64,000 nucleotides of DNA from Euzebya tangerina (GTDB taxonomy: Bacteria; Actinomycetota; Nitriliruptoria; Euzebyales; Euzebyaceae). The notes under the pieces were generated by a model, which did not search any database, had not been told where the DNA came from, and worked only from the letters and a program-made list of their open reading frames with translations. Location of the stretch: assembly GCF_003074135.1 (NCBI RefSeq), contig NZ_PPDK01000001.1:3038001-3102000 (forward strand), written 5' to 3'. Shown one piece after another: positions 8,927 through 17,553 of this stretch. Every line of letters begins with the position of its first letter. Position 1 is the stretch's first letter. Made by a program: the position numbers and the translations under genes.

Positions 8927-9583
8927 CTACCCGGCAACGTGGTCCCGTAGCGCGTCGAAGTTCTCGTTGCGGCCGATGACCACGATCCGGTCGCCCTCAC
9001 GAATCTCGAAGTCCGCCCCAGGCCCGACGATGATGTCATCCGAGCGGTGAACGGCGATCACGTTGACGCCGAAGCGGGAGGGCAACTCGAGGTTCTCCAG
9101 CGTGCCGCACAGTCGGTCGCGGGTCTCGACCTCGACGATCGAGTGCTCAGGACCGAGCTCCAGTGCCGCGACCTCGTTCGGGGAGGCCAACTGCCGGGCC
9201 AGACGGAACCCCATGTCGTGTTCGGGGCGCACCACCTCGTCGGCGCCGACGCTGGCCAGGATCCGCGCCGTCATGCGGCGGTCAGCCTTGCTGATGACGT
9301 ATCGCGCGCCGGCCGCCTTGGCCGCGACCGTGGCCAGGATGCTGGCCTCGAGGTTGTCGCCGATGGCCACGATGACGGTGTCGAAGTCACGCAGGCCCAG
9401 CTTGGTGAGGGCCTCGTCATCGGTCGCGTCGACCACGGCGGCGTGGGTCACGGAGTGCATGACGGACTCCAGGGCCTCCTCGTCCTGGTCGATGGCGACG
9501 ACCTCCTGCCCGAAGTCGAACAGGGTGCTCGCGATGGCGCTGCCGAACCGCCCGACGCCGATGACCAGGAACTGCCGACTCAC
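8927..9583 (-). CDS. ktrA: Potassium uptake regulatory subunit KtrA/TrkA (RCK)
   Basis: Cytoplasmic gating ring subunit of a Ktr/Trk potassium transporter. The 218-residue protein has an N-terminal RCK_N Rossmann domain with the dinucleotide motif GVGRFGSAIA and acidic AIDQDEE at the end of beta-2, followed by RCK_C (about 135-218) with the typical end GDRIVVIGR. The open frame extends upstream, but the start is set at GTG 9583 because it overlaps the TGA of the upstream ktrB by 4 bp (GTGA) and puts the Rossmann strand (VSRQFLVIGVG) at the N-terminus. One complete RCK unit indicates the KtrA rather than the duplicated TrkA form. Confidence 0.93.
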   Translation of the reverse strand: MSRQFLVIGVGRFGSAIASTLFDFGQEVVAIDQDEEALESVMHSVTHAAVVDATDDEALTKLGLRDFDTVIVAIGDNLEASILATVAAKAAGARYVISKADRRMTARILASVGADEVVRPEHDMGFRLARQLASPNEVAALELGPEHSIVEVETRDRLCGTLENLELPSRFGVNVIAVHRSDDIIVGPGADFEIREGDRIVVIGRNENFDALRDHVAG

Positions 9584-10926
9584 CCGATCACCACTTCCTC
9601 CGCCAGGTAGGAGTGCCGGGCCGAGCGCTGTCGTTCGACCAGGGCCAGGGCAAACGTCAGGAAGCCGATCCGTCCCAGGTACATGAGCAGGATGATGACA
9701 CACTTGCCGGCGCTGCTCAGCTCACCGGTGGCCCCCATGGACAGGCCCACGGTCCCCAGGGCGGAGACCGTCTCGAACATCAGCGGCAGGAACGGGATGT
9801 CTGGCTCGATGAAGGCCAGCAGGGTGAGGGCGGCGCCGCCGATCATGACCGCACCGAAGCTGATGGCGCCGGCCCGGACGACGGTTGCCGTCGGCAGTCG
9901 CCGGCCGAACACGACCGCATCCCCGCGTCCCCGGATGACGCTCCAGATGCTGACCACGAGCACGTAGAAGGTGATCGTCTTGATCCCACCAGCTGTTGAG
10001 CCCGGGTTTCCGCCGATGAACATCAGCAGCATGGTGAGCAGGAGCGTGGCCGGGTTCATCTCGGCATAGTCGAGCGTGTTGAACCCGGCTGTCCTGGCCG
10101 TCGTCGACTGGAAGACCGAGGCGAGCAGGCGACTGCCCAGGGACATGTCCGCAAGCGTTGCCGGGTTGCTCCACTCGAAGACCATGATCGCGACGGTCCC
10201 GCTGGCCAGCAGGAACACCGTGATGCGCAGCGTCATCTTCGTGTGAAGCGTCAACGTCACCCGCTTGGGACCCCGAATCGAGTGGTCCAGGTTCGCGAAC
10301 ACGATGAAGCCGAGGCCGCCGGCGATGATCAGCCCGATGACGGTGGCGTTGACGATCGGGTCACCGACGTAGCGCACCAGACTGTCCGGGTAGAGGGAGA
10401 AGCCGGCGTTGTTGAACGCCGAGATGCTGTGGAAGAGCGAGAACCACGCACCTCGTCCGACCCCTTCGGTCTCGACGAAGCGGGTGTACAGCAGCAGGGC
10501 CCCGATCAGCTCGGTGATCAGGACGATCGAGCCGATCGAGCGGATCAGACCCACCAGACCGCCGATCTCCGTCGCGCTGACCTGCTGCTGCAGGCGGAGC
10601 CGTTCGCCGTACCCCAGGCGGCGCCCTGTGGCCAGGGCGAGGAAGGTCCCGAAGGTCAGCAGGCCCAGTCCGCCCAACTGGAAGAGGGTGGCGATGACGA
10701 TCTGGCCGAACCCACTGAACGCCGTGCCCGTGTCGACGACGATCAGGCCCGTCACGCAGACGGCACTGGTGGCCGTGAACGCCGCATCGAGGATGCCGAC
10801 CCGTTCGGCGCCGTGGGAGATCGGGAGGGCCAGCAGGAGCGTGCCCACGGCGATCAGCCCGGCGAAGGACAGGGCGATGATCTGGGAGGGCGAGAGGTCC
10901 GGATCGCCGTCGGACCAAGAGCTCAT
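9580..10926 (-). CDS. ktrB: TrkH/KtrB family potassium transporter
   Basis: Membrane-embedded ion-conducting subunit, 448 residues. The four pore-loop selectivity glycines are visible: VCVTGLIV, FNNAGFSL, ARTAGFNT and LGTVGLSM. The family segment GGNPGSTAGGIKT and the C-terminal pore helix GRIGFLTFALAL are also present. It is translationally coupled to ktrA (4-bp overlap) and then to a membrane sensor-like gene, so the three probably form one operon for K+ homeostasis and osmotic response. The upstream gene on the same strand ends 36 bp before its start; no Shine-Dalgarno is obvious in that gap. Confidence 0.93.
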   Translation of the reverse strand: MSSWSDGDPDLSPSQIIALSFAGLIAVGTLLLALPISHGAERVGILDAAFTATSAVCVTGLIVVDTGTAFSGFGQIVIATLFQLGGLGLLTFGTFLALATGRRLGYGERLRLQQQVSATEIGGLVGLIRSIGSIVLITELIGALLLYTRFVETEGVGRGAWFSLFHSISAFNNAGFSLYPDSLVRYVGDPIVNATVIGLIIAGGLGFIVFANLDHSIRGPKRVTLTLHTKMTLRITVFLLASGTVAIMVFEWSNPATLADMSLGSRLLASVFQSTTARTAGFNTLDYAEMNPATLLLTMLLMFIGGNPGSTAGGIKTITFYVLVVSIWSVIRGRGDAVVFGRRLPTATVVRAGAISFGAVMIGGAALTLLAFIEPDIPFLPLMFETVSALGTVGLSMGATGELSSAGKCVIILLMYLGRIGFLTFALALVERQRSARHSYLAEEVVIG

Positions 10927-10962
10927 GGGCGGCGGCTGGTGGTGGGCATCGGCGGAGGAATG

Positions 10963-13900
10963 CTACAGCCCGAGTGCCGCGGCGATCGCCATCTCGACCT
11001 CCGCATCCACGGCTGCCGTCCCGCCGAAGATCAGAGCCCGTTCGATGGTGTCCGCGTTGGTGGTGAGGTAGCCCTCGGCGGCGGATGGCAGCGCGTCGCT
11101 CGCCGTCAGGATGATCGGTCCCGGGCCGACGATCGGGCGGCCGACCAGGGCCCCGCCGGAGAGTCCGTCGGGGAAGGCGTCGGCTCGCGCGATCCCGACC
11201 GCCGTGGGCGTCTCGAAGAACCGCTCGGCGACGGCGACGGCGGTCTCGAACCGGGTCGGCCCGCTGACCGCCTCGGCGTCGGGGAAGGCCGTCGCGGCAG
11301 CTGCACCGATGGCGATCACGGTCGGCGGCGTCACCTGCCGGGCGAGGAAGTCGCGGGTCTCCGGCGGCACCGTGATGTCGCTGGTGAGCAGGATGGCCGC
11401 TCCGGCGGACGCGGCTTCCGTCGGTCCGGTCTCTGTCGGTCCGGTCTCTCTCGGTTCGGTCTCGGTCGGTTCGGTGTCCGAGATCGTGTCGATGCCTGCC
11501 GAGGCGGCGCCGGCCACGATCGAGTCCGCGAAGTCGCCGCCGTCGGCGACGAGCACGGTCGATGGGCTGCCCAGGCCGTCCTCTGCGATGGTCGTGGCCG
11601 TCTCGAATCGGTTCTGGCCGGCGTACCGCACGGTGCCGTACCCGAGGTCGGCCAGGCGCTGCTCGACCTCGGTCGACAGGGCCACCTCGCCGCCCAGCAG
11701 GTACACCGTGCCACCGTCGAGGAGCACGCGGCGGATCTCGTCCTCGGTCTCGACGCTCAACGAGTCCGGCTGAGACAGCAGGAGCGGTGCACCGAGTGAC
11801 ACCGCGAGCGGCGTCCCGGCCTGCGCGTCGGGGAAGAGGTCGGAGCGGGTGAGGACCACGGCCGGTGCGTCCCCCGCTCCGCAGGCCGCCAGAGAGCTGG
11901 CGATCGCCGTCTGGATCCGATTCAGCCCATCGATCCGGGTGATCCCGTCGCTGATGGTCGGTCCAGCCTGGCTGGTCCCACCGCTGCAGCCGACGCCAGT
12001 CTCCTGGACCACCAGCGTGGCGGAGGCGGCGTTGTTCTCCGGGTCGTCGTCACCGGCTCCCGCATCGATGATCGTCGTGGCCGTGTTCGTGTAGGTCGCG
12101 GCGGTCGTTGCCCTGACGGCGACGGTGACCATCACGGTTGCATCGACCTCCACCTCACCCAGCGCACACGTGAGTGTCTGACCGGCGGGTGGCTCGCAGG
12201 ACCCCTGCGTCGCTGTGGCGGCTGTGATGGACAGGCCGTCCGGGACGACGTCGGTCACGACCACAGAGCCCGGGGTGGACGGCGACGGGTTGCTGATCGC
12301 GAGGGTGAACGTCGCCGTCTCGCCGACGTTCATGGCGCGCGGCGAGACCGACTTGGCCAGCGCGAGATCGAACGCGCCGATGAGCTCGTAGGCCCCGATG
12401 TCGCAGTGGTCTTGCTGGGGTCGCGGCACACCCCGCTGGTCCACGGCGATCGGGTCAGGGCACCGATCGGGATCAGCTGCGTCGATGGCCGGGGACCCCG
12501 CTCGTAGGGCGTGTGCTTCCCCACTGCGGTCGCCCGCCGCCCCCTGCGGCACGCCGGAGTCCTCAGCCAACGGCCTGATCATCGGATCGGTGCCGGGGAG
12601 GTCGGTCGTCTGGTCGAGGTTGCACTGGTCCGCTGACTCGAGATTGTGGCCCAGCGACTCGAGCTGGCCGGGCTCCGGGGTGAAGCAGTTGGCCGAGCGG
12701 CCAGCCGCGATGATCGTGCTCGCGACGCTGATCCGGCTGCCTGCCGTCTGGCTGGCGATCGCCGCAGAACCGCCGTTGTCCACCACCGTGGCGTGCGTCA
12801 GCTCCACCAGGGTTGCGGGCTGTCGCACACTCGCCGGCGATCGCGTCAGCTGGTCATCGGCGATATGGATCCCGCCCCCGCCCAGCGACGACTGGTTCCC
12901 GCTGATGGTCGTGTTGGTCAGCTGGAGCACCGCTCCGACCCCGCCGACGCTGATGCCGCCACCTCGACCTCCGTCGTCCGCCGTGGCCAGGTTGCGGGCG
13001 ACCGTGCTCGACCCGACCTGCAACAGGCTGCCGTTGCTCAGGAAGAGCCCGCCGCCGGCAGTGCGTGCCGCATTACCCGCGAGGGTCGTGTTGATGATCT
13101 CGGAGACGGTCGGCCCGGCACTGTCGAGGCTGACGGCGCCACCGACGGCCGTGAGGGGACCACCATTGGTGTCGAAGACGGAGTTGGACACGGTCACGGC
13201 AGTCCTCGCGTCGACCGCCCCGCCCTGGCCTCCGGGGACGCCATCCTCCTCCACGACGTTCCGGGTGAACGTCGACTGGTCCAGCGTCGCCGGCCCGGTC
13301 GCGCCGTCGAGGGAGATCGCCCCGCCGGAGCCGCTCGCCGCCGTCTGCTGACAGCAGGCACGACCGGCGGCGTTGCCCTCGAACACACTGGTCGAGACGT
13401 CGAGGGCCTGTGCCGCCGTGGTGGCGATGGCACCGCCGCGGCTGTTCGCGCCATTGCGATCGAACGTCGAGTCCTCCACCGTCAGCTCGCCCCCGTCGAC
13501 GTGGATCGCCCCGCCGATGCTGGCCCGGTTCGTGCGGAACGTCATCCCACCGAGGGCGAGCGCGGCTCCCTCCCGCACGCGCACGGCACCGCCGCCCGTG
13601 GTGCTCTCGCCGTCTCGGAGCAGGAGATCGGTGATCAGCGCCGTCCCGGCCTGCACGTCGAAGACCCGCGCTTCCACGCCACTCATCGCGGCCGGTGTGA
13701 TCGCGACGGTGTCGCCGTCCGTGGGACCGGCGATCACCACGTCGTCAGTGATGTCCAGGTCGTTCGTGGCCTCGGTCTCCGAGATCGCGTCGACCCGGGC
13801 GAGGGCGATGACGCCGGGGCCGTCGAAGGTGATGCGGTCCTGGCCCGGGCTGGTGTTGGCGGCGATCACGGCCTCACGCAGCGAGCAGTCCCCTGGGTCA

Positions 13901-14067
13901 CAGGACCCCGGCGAGGGATCGTCCTCGGCGGCGACGCCCGTCATGTGGGTGCTGTCGACGGTGAAGGTCACCTGACCGACGGCGGCGGGGAGCGGCGTGA
14001 GCGTCATGATGACGAGCAGCCCGAGCGCGCCGAGCACTCGGGTTTGCTTCCCGGCAGCAGTTGTCAT
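10963..14067 (-). CDS. Giant secreted beta-helix/DUF11/CWB2 surface protein (paralog 1)
   Basis: Secreted wall-associated protein of 1034 residues. An N-terminal signal segment (about residues 10-32) is followed by a CSLREA-type domain (CSLREAVIAANTS), then about 400 residues of parallel beta-helix repeats of the polymorphic-membrane-protein type with recurring S/T-F-xxN and GGAI/GGGI motifs. Next are a DUF11/CARDB-like sandwich with the typical ending YTNTATT and DPENNAASATL, and three CWB2 repeats from about residue 709 to the end (GLNRIQTA, QNRFETATT, PTRFETAVA). The start is ATG 14067, as the upstream extension lacks signal-peptide character. It is collinear with the neighbouring gene at 14169-17255. 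CWB2 binds cell-wall polymers in clostridia; the ligand here is unknown. Possible adhesin or matrix component. Confidence 0.82.
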   Translation of the reverse strand: MTTAAGKQTRVLGALGLLVIMTLTPLPAAVGQVTFTVDSTHMTGVAAEDDPSPGSCDPGDCSLREAVIAANTSPGQDRITFDGPGVIALARVDAISETEATNDLDITDDVVIAGPTDGDTVAITPAAMSGVEARVFDVQAGTALITDLLLRDGESTTGGGAVRVREGAALALGGMTFRTNRASIGGAIHVDGGELTVEDSTFDRNGANSRGGAIATTAAQALDVSTSVFEGNAAGRACCQQTAASGSGGAISLDGATGPATLDQSTFTRNVVEEDGVPGGQGGAVDARTAVTVSNSVFDTNGGPLTAVGGAVSLDSAGPTVSEIINTTLAGNAARTAGGGLFLSNGSLLQVGSSTVARNLATADDGGRGGGISVGGVGAVLQLTNTTISGNQSSLGGGGIHIADDQLTRSPASVRQPATLVELTHATVVDNGGSAAIASQTAGSRISVASTIIAAGRSANCFTPEPGQLESLGHNLESADQCNLDQTTDLPGTDPMIRPLAEDSGVPQGAAGDRSGEAHALRAGSPAIDAADPDRCPDPIAVDQRGVPRPQQDHCDIGAYELIGAFDLALAKSVSPRAMNVGETATFTLAISNPSPSTPGSVVVTDVVPDGLSITAATATQGSCEPPAGQTLTCALGEVEVDATVMVTVAVRATTAATYTNTATTIIDAGAGDDDPENNAASATLVVQETGVGCSGGTSQAGPTISDGITRIDGLNRIQTAIASSLAACGAGDAPAVVLTRSDLFPDAQAGTPLAVSLGAPLLLSQPDSLSVETEDEIRRVLLDGGTVYLLGGEVALSTEVEQRLADLGYGTVRYAGQNRFETATTIAEDGLGSPSTVLVADGGDFADSIVAGAASAGIDTISDTEPTETEPRETGPTETGPTEAASAGAAILLTSDITVPPETRDFLARQVTPPTVIAIGAAAATAFPDAEAVSGPTRFETAVAVAERFFETPTAVGIARADAFPDGLSGGALVGRPIVGPGPIILTASDALPSAAEGYLTTNADTIERALIFGGTAAVDAEVEMAIAAALGL
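11416..11475 (-). repeat. Four 15-bp minisatellite units within a CWB2 gene
   Basis: Four consecutive 15-bp units of the form CTCNGTCGGTTCGGT (plus-strand reading) encode Thr/Glu/Pro/Gly-rich pentapeptides (TEPTE, TEPRE, TGPTE, TGPTE) within the second CWB2 repeat. The collinear paralog lacks this stretch, so it is an insertion of about 20 residues in a surface loop or linker. Confidence 0.75.
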
Positions 14068-14113
14068 GGGTGGTCGCTTCGACGCGTCGCGTGCGTCGGG
14101 CTCCAGACAACCA

Positions 14114-14147
14114 CGATGGGCGGCCCCTGGGTAGGGACCGCCCATCG
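14114..14147 (-). terminator. Strong hairpin between the two paralogous surface genes
   Basis: Arms CGATGGGCGGCCCCT (14114-14128) and AGGGACCGCCCATCG (14133-14147) form a 15-bp stem with a 4-nt loop. The single mismatch becomes a G-U pair in the minus-strand transcript. It begins 22 nt after the stop of the upstream gene (14169-17255). The following sequence is only moderately U-rich (TGGTTGTCTGG), so termination efficiency is uncertain, but it separates the transcripts of the two paralogs. Confidence 0.6.
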
Positions 14148-14168
14148 ATTGCCCTCAAGGGATCTGGG

Positions 14169-17100
14169 CTACAAGCCCAGGGCTGTCTCGATCGCTGCCT
14201 CGACGCTGGCGTCGATCGCGGCGGTTCCGCCGAAGATCAGCGCCCGCTCGATGTCGCTGGCGTTGGCCTGCAAGTAGGTGTCGACGGCACTCGGGAGGCT
14301 GTCGGTCTCCACCAGCAGCATCGGACCTGGGCCAACGATCGTCCGCCCGATCAGTGAGGCACCGGTAAGGCCATCGGCGAAGTCATTGGACCGTGCAACG
14401 GCAAAGGCGCGTGGTCTGTCGAAGAACCGCTCGGCCACCGCGACGGCGGTCTCGAACCGGGTCGGTCCGCTGACCTCCTCCGCTGCGGGGAAGGCCTGAC
14501 CGGCGGCCACACCGATGGCGATGAGCGTCGGAGCGGGGCCAACCCGGCTGTCCAGGTAGGCCTGCGTCTCCGGCGGGATGTTGACGTCACTGGTCAGCAG
14601 CACCGCTGCCTGGACGGTGTCGGAGGTGGTGTCGACGTTGACCGATGCGGCACCAGCCACGATCGAGTCGGCAAAGTCACCACCGTCGGCGATCAGCAGG
14701 TTCGGCGGGTTGTTCAGACCCTGGTCGGCGATGATCGCCGCCGTCTCGAACCGGTTGACGCCGCCGTACCGGACGGTGTTGTAGCCCAGGTCGATCAGAC
14801 GCTGGTTCACCGCGGCGGACAGGGCCACCTCACCACCCGAGAGGTACACGGTGCCACCGGGCAGCAGCACGCGCTGGATCTCGGTCTCGGTCTCGGCGTC
14901 CAGGGTCGCCGGGTTGGACAGCAGCAGCGGCGCGCCGATGTCGATGGCGAAGGGTGCCACCGCCTGGGCGTCGGGGAACAGGTCCGCACGGGTCAGCACC
15001 ACGGCTGGCGCCTCGCCGTCACCACACGCGGCCTGGGAGGCTGCGATGGCGGTCTGGATCCGGTTCAGTCCCTCGATCCGGTTGATGCCGTCGACGATGA
15101 TCGGATCACCGTTCTCGTCCTCACCACCGGAGCAGAGCACCTGGTCCTCGACCACGACCAGCGTGGCGTCGGCGGAGTCGTTCTCCGGGTTGTCATCGCC
15201 CGCGCCCTCGTTCACGTCGATGGTCGCCGTGTTGGTGTAGGACCCGGGGACGGGACCGGACACGTCGATGGTGATGGTCACGGTGGCGTCGACTGCCACG
15301 GTGCCGAGGTCACAGGTGATGGTCTGGCCCGCTGGCGGGTCGCAGGTTCCCTGCGTGGTCATGACGTCGTTGATGATCAGGCCAGCCGGTACCTCGTCGG
15401 TGACGACGACGTCGGCGGGCTGGGACGGTGCCGGGTTGGTCACCGTGATGGTGAACGTGGAGTCGGTCTCGGTGTCGACCTCCATGGGCGACACGCTCTT
15501 GTCAACCGCGACGTCGGTGTCGCCGGCCTCGTAGGCGCCGACATCACAGGCTGGTCCCTGGGGACGGGTGACCAGTCGCTGGTCGGTGCCGATCGGGTCC
15601 GGGCAGAAGTCCGGGTCGGCTGCGTCGATGGCGGGGGAGCCGTCGAGCAGCGCGTGGGTCTGACCGATGCCGGTGGTGTCGACCTGGCCTTGGGTCTGGC
15701 CGTTGTTGTCAGCCAGTGGGCCAAGCGTCGGGTCGGTGTCGGTCTGGTCGTTCGCCTGGTCGAAGTTGCACTCGTCCCGGCTCTCCAGGTTGTAGTCGAG
15801 CGAGACGAACACACCAGGGTTGGGGGCGGAGCAGTTGGCAGCCACGTTGTCGGCCACGATGGTCGAGCGGGACTCGACAGTCGCGTTCGCGGACTGGCTG
15901 ACGATGCCGGCCCGGCCTTCGTTCTCCACGAGGGTTACGTGGCCGAGGCGGACGTCGGCGAAGTTGAACTGCCCTTGTGCGACAGCCTGACGTTGCGGGA
16001 TCTGGTCGGCCTCGATGTGGATGCCGCCACCAAGGACGGCCGTGTTGGCCGAGATGGTGGAGTTGGTGATGTCGAGGTCGCTCTCGGCCCACCCGACGTA
16101 GATGGCGCCGCCGGCGCTACCGTCGTCGCCGGTCAGGAAGTTCCGGTCGAAGGTGGACTCGGAGATGGTCAGGTCCACACCGTTGAAGTCGTCGCTCACC
16201 ATCTGGATGGCACCGCCGTTCTGGATGGCCTGGTTCCGGACGAACGTGGTGTTGTCGATGGTGCTGGCATTCGCCTCCTCGAACTGCGTCATGTAGATGG
16301 CGCCCGCCAAGGTGGTGTTCTCCGAGCCGTTGCTGTCGAACACCGTGTTGGTGATCGCCAACGGGGCGTTGGACGAGTAGATCGCGCCAGCAATACCGCC
16401 CGGAAAGTTGCCCCCGCCTTCGAACGCGGTCTGGGCGAAGTTGCCCACGAACGTGCTGTCGTTGATGAGGGCCGGCGCCGGTGAGGCGTCGTAGTTGTAG
16501 TAGATCGCGCCGCCCTCGCCGGCCGAGCCGGCGGAGGAGCAGCAGTACACACCGGCGGAGTTCGCCTCGAACAGGGTGTTCTCGATCTGGTGCGACTCCG
16601 GCTCGAGGACATAGATGGCACCTCCCTGGAAGTTGGCGTTGTTGCCGGCGAACAAGGAGTCCTCGACCAGCAGGTCACCGCCGTTCTGGGCGATCGCGCC
16701 GCCGAAGTAGGACTGGTTGTTGCGGAACGTCGAATCGCGCACCGTCAGGTCGCTGCCGAAGTCGGCGCGAATGGCGCCCCCGTCGCCGTTGCCCTCACTG
16801 TCGAAGAAGACGATGTTCTCGATCACCACCGTCGAGTCGACGATGTCGAAGACGCGCTCCTCGCTGAAGTTCATGTCCGCGGGGGTGATCGACGTCGAGT
16901 CACCCACGCCCAGGATGGTGACGTCGTCGGTGATGTCGAGGTCGTTGGTGGTGTCCGACTCGGCGCCGGTGCGGTCCAGAGAGATCGTCCCCGGACCCTC
17001 GAAGGTGATGATGTCCGCGCCAGGGTTGGCATTGGCGTCCAGGACGGCCTCGCGCAGCGAACAGTCTGCCGCGGCGCAGCCGTCCGGAGCCGGGTCATCG

Positions 17101-17255
17101 ACCGTCGAGTCGGCGGTCATGCGGTTCAAGGTGACGGTGTAGGTGGTCTGGGCCTCCGCCGGCGGCGCTACGAGTGCCAGTAGCGCGAAGACAAGCGCGG
17201 CGGTCATGACTGCTGCCAATGACCTCCGCGCGCGTTGGACAACGGGTGTGTGCAT
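14169..17255 (-). CDS. Giant secreted beta-helix/DUF11/CWB2 surface protein (paralog 2)
   Basis: 1028-residue paralog of the next gene downstream, with the same architecture. It has a signal peptide (about residues 1-35, ending PAEAQ), a CSLREA domain (CSLREAVLDANANPG), about 420 residues of beta-helix repeats with many N-S/T-x and GGAI motifs, a DUF11 domain near 585-690 (ending GAGDDNPENDSADATL), and three CWB2 repeats from residue 724 to the end. The start ATG 17255 is supported by a GAGGGAG ribosome site about 9 nt upstream. Two CWB2 genes in tandem plus a CWB2 fragment just upstream indicate local gene duplication and loss. Probably an exported surface structural or adhesive protein; no catalytic motif was seen. 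Confidence 0.82.
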   Translation of the reverse strand: MHTPVVQRARRSLAAVMTAALVFALLALVAPPAEAQTTYTVTLNRMTADSTVDDPAPDGCAAADCSLREAVLDANANPGADIITFEGPGTISLDRTGAESDTTNDLDITDDVTILGVGDSTSITPADMNFSEERVFDIVDSTVVIENIVFFDSEGNGDGGAIRADFGSDLTVRDSTFRNNQSYFGGAIAQNGGDLLVEDSLFAGNNANFQGGAIYVLEPESHQIENTLFEANSAGVYCCSSAGSAGEGGAIYYNYDASPAPALINDSTFVGNFAQTAFEGGGNFPGGIAGAIYSSNAPLAITNTVFDSNGSENTTLAGAIYMTQFEEANASTIDNTTFVRNQAIQNGGAIQMVSDDFNGVDLTISESTFDRNFLTGDDGSAGGAIYVGWAESDLDITNSTISANTAVLGGGIHIEADQIPQRQAVAQGQFNFADVRLGHVTLVENEGRAGIVSQSANATVESRSTIVADNVAANCSAPNPGVFVSLDYNLESRDECNFDQANDQTDTDPTLGPLADNNGQTQGQVDTTGIGQTHALLDGSPAIDAADPDFCPDPIGTDQRLVTRPQGPACDVGAYEAGDTDVAVDKSVSPMEVDTETDSTFTITVTNPAPSQPADVVVTDEVPAGLIINDVMTTQGTCDPPAGQTITCDLGTVAVDATVTITIDVSGPVPGSYTNTATIDVNEGAGDDNPENDSADATLVVVEDQVLCSGGEDENGDPIIVDGINRIEGLNRIQTAIAASQAACGDGEAPAVVLTRADLFPDAQAVAPFAIDIGAPLLLSNPATLDAETETEIQRVLLPGGTVYLSGGEVALSAAVNQRLIDLGYNTVRYGGVNRFETAAIIADQGLNNPPNLLIADGGDFADSIVAGAASVNVDTTSDTVQAAVLLTSDVNIPPETQAYLDSRVGPAPTLIAIGVAAGQAFPAAEEVSGPTRFETAVAVAERFFDRPRAFAVARSNDFADGLTGASLIGRTIVGPGPMLLVETDSLPSAVDTYLQANASDIERALIFGGTAAIDASVEAAIETALGL

Positions 17256-17280
17256 TGCTGTGCTCCCTCACTCTTTGGGG

Positions 17281-17323
17281 ACACGCCGATTCGGTTCCTC
17301 CCGCAAGGTGCGGGTTGGCGTGT
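17281..17323 (-). promoter_or_regulatory. Structured 5' leader of the CWB2 gene
   Basis: Nested inverted repeats, ACACGCC (17281-17287) with GGCGTGT (17317-17323) and inside them CCCGCA (17300-17305) with TGCGGG (17309-17314), lie about 26-68 nt before the ATG at 17255. They would fold in the mRNA leader. It does not match a riboswitch class I can recognise; a plain stabilising hairpin or protein-binding site is equally possible. Confidence 0.35.
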
Positions 17324-17464
17324 TCAGGGCAGTGACGGAGATGGGGGATGGCTTGATACGCCGGCCGTAAGATCTGTAAGGGAATGTCGCTGAGGGTGCT
17401 GTTGGTACTGCTGGCAGCGACTCATGCATGCGTAGTCGCAGCGGCCCGTTGATGGCAGCGAGCA

Positions 17465-17533
17465 TCCAACCAGGGCACCACCGGTCAGACTGTCGGCGAA
17501 GGCGTGTCCGTCGGCCACCTGCATCGCGTGCAC
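17465..17533 (-). pseudogene. Fragment of a CWB2 repeat gene
   Basis: Minus-strand translation of this stretch gives VADGHAFADSLTGGALVG, which aligns with the third CWB2 repeat of both neighbours (ARSNDFADGLTGASLIG and ARADAFPDGLSGGALVG). No full-length frame surrounds it: upstream similarity fades near 17545, where a stop occurs, and downstream the sequence becomes unrelated Cys-rich residues. It is best read as the remnant of a third tandem CWB2 gene. The rest of the 298-bp interval 17256-17553 holds the structured leader of the minus-strand gene and the promoter region of the plus-strand lipoprotein. Confidence 0.65.
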
Positions 17534-17541
17534 AGTCGACC

Positions 17542-17547
17542 TACGGT
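17542..17547 (+). promoter_or_regulatory. Putative leaderless -10 hexamer for the small lipoprotein
   Basis: TACGGT lies 6 nt before GTG 17554, with no Shine-Dalgarno. This helps choose that start over longer upstream versions of the frame. Confidence 0.4.
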
Positions 17548-17553
17548 CTCAGC

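Noticed and set aside
12646-14277. 543-codon plus-strand frame opposite the CWB2 paralog 1
   Set aside because: Antisense of a strongly supported gene, no signal or domain seen.
17256-17553. c-di-AMP or c-di-GMP riboswitch upstream of the wall protein
   Set aside because: The conserved core sequences of those classes are not present; only a simple nested hairpin is visible.
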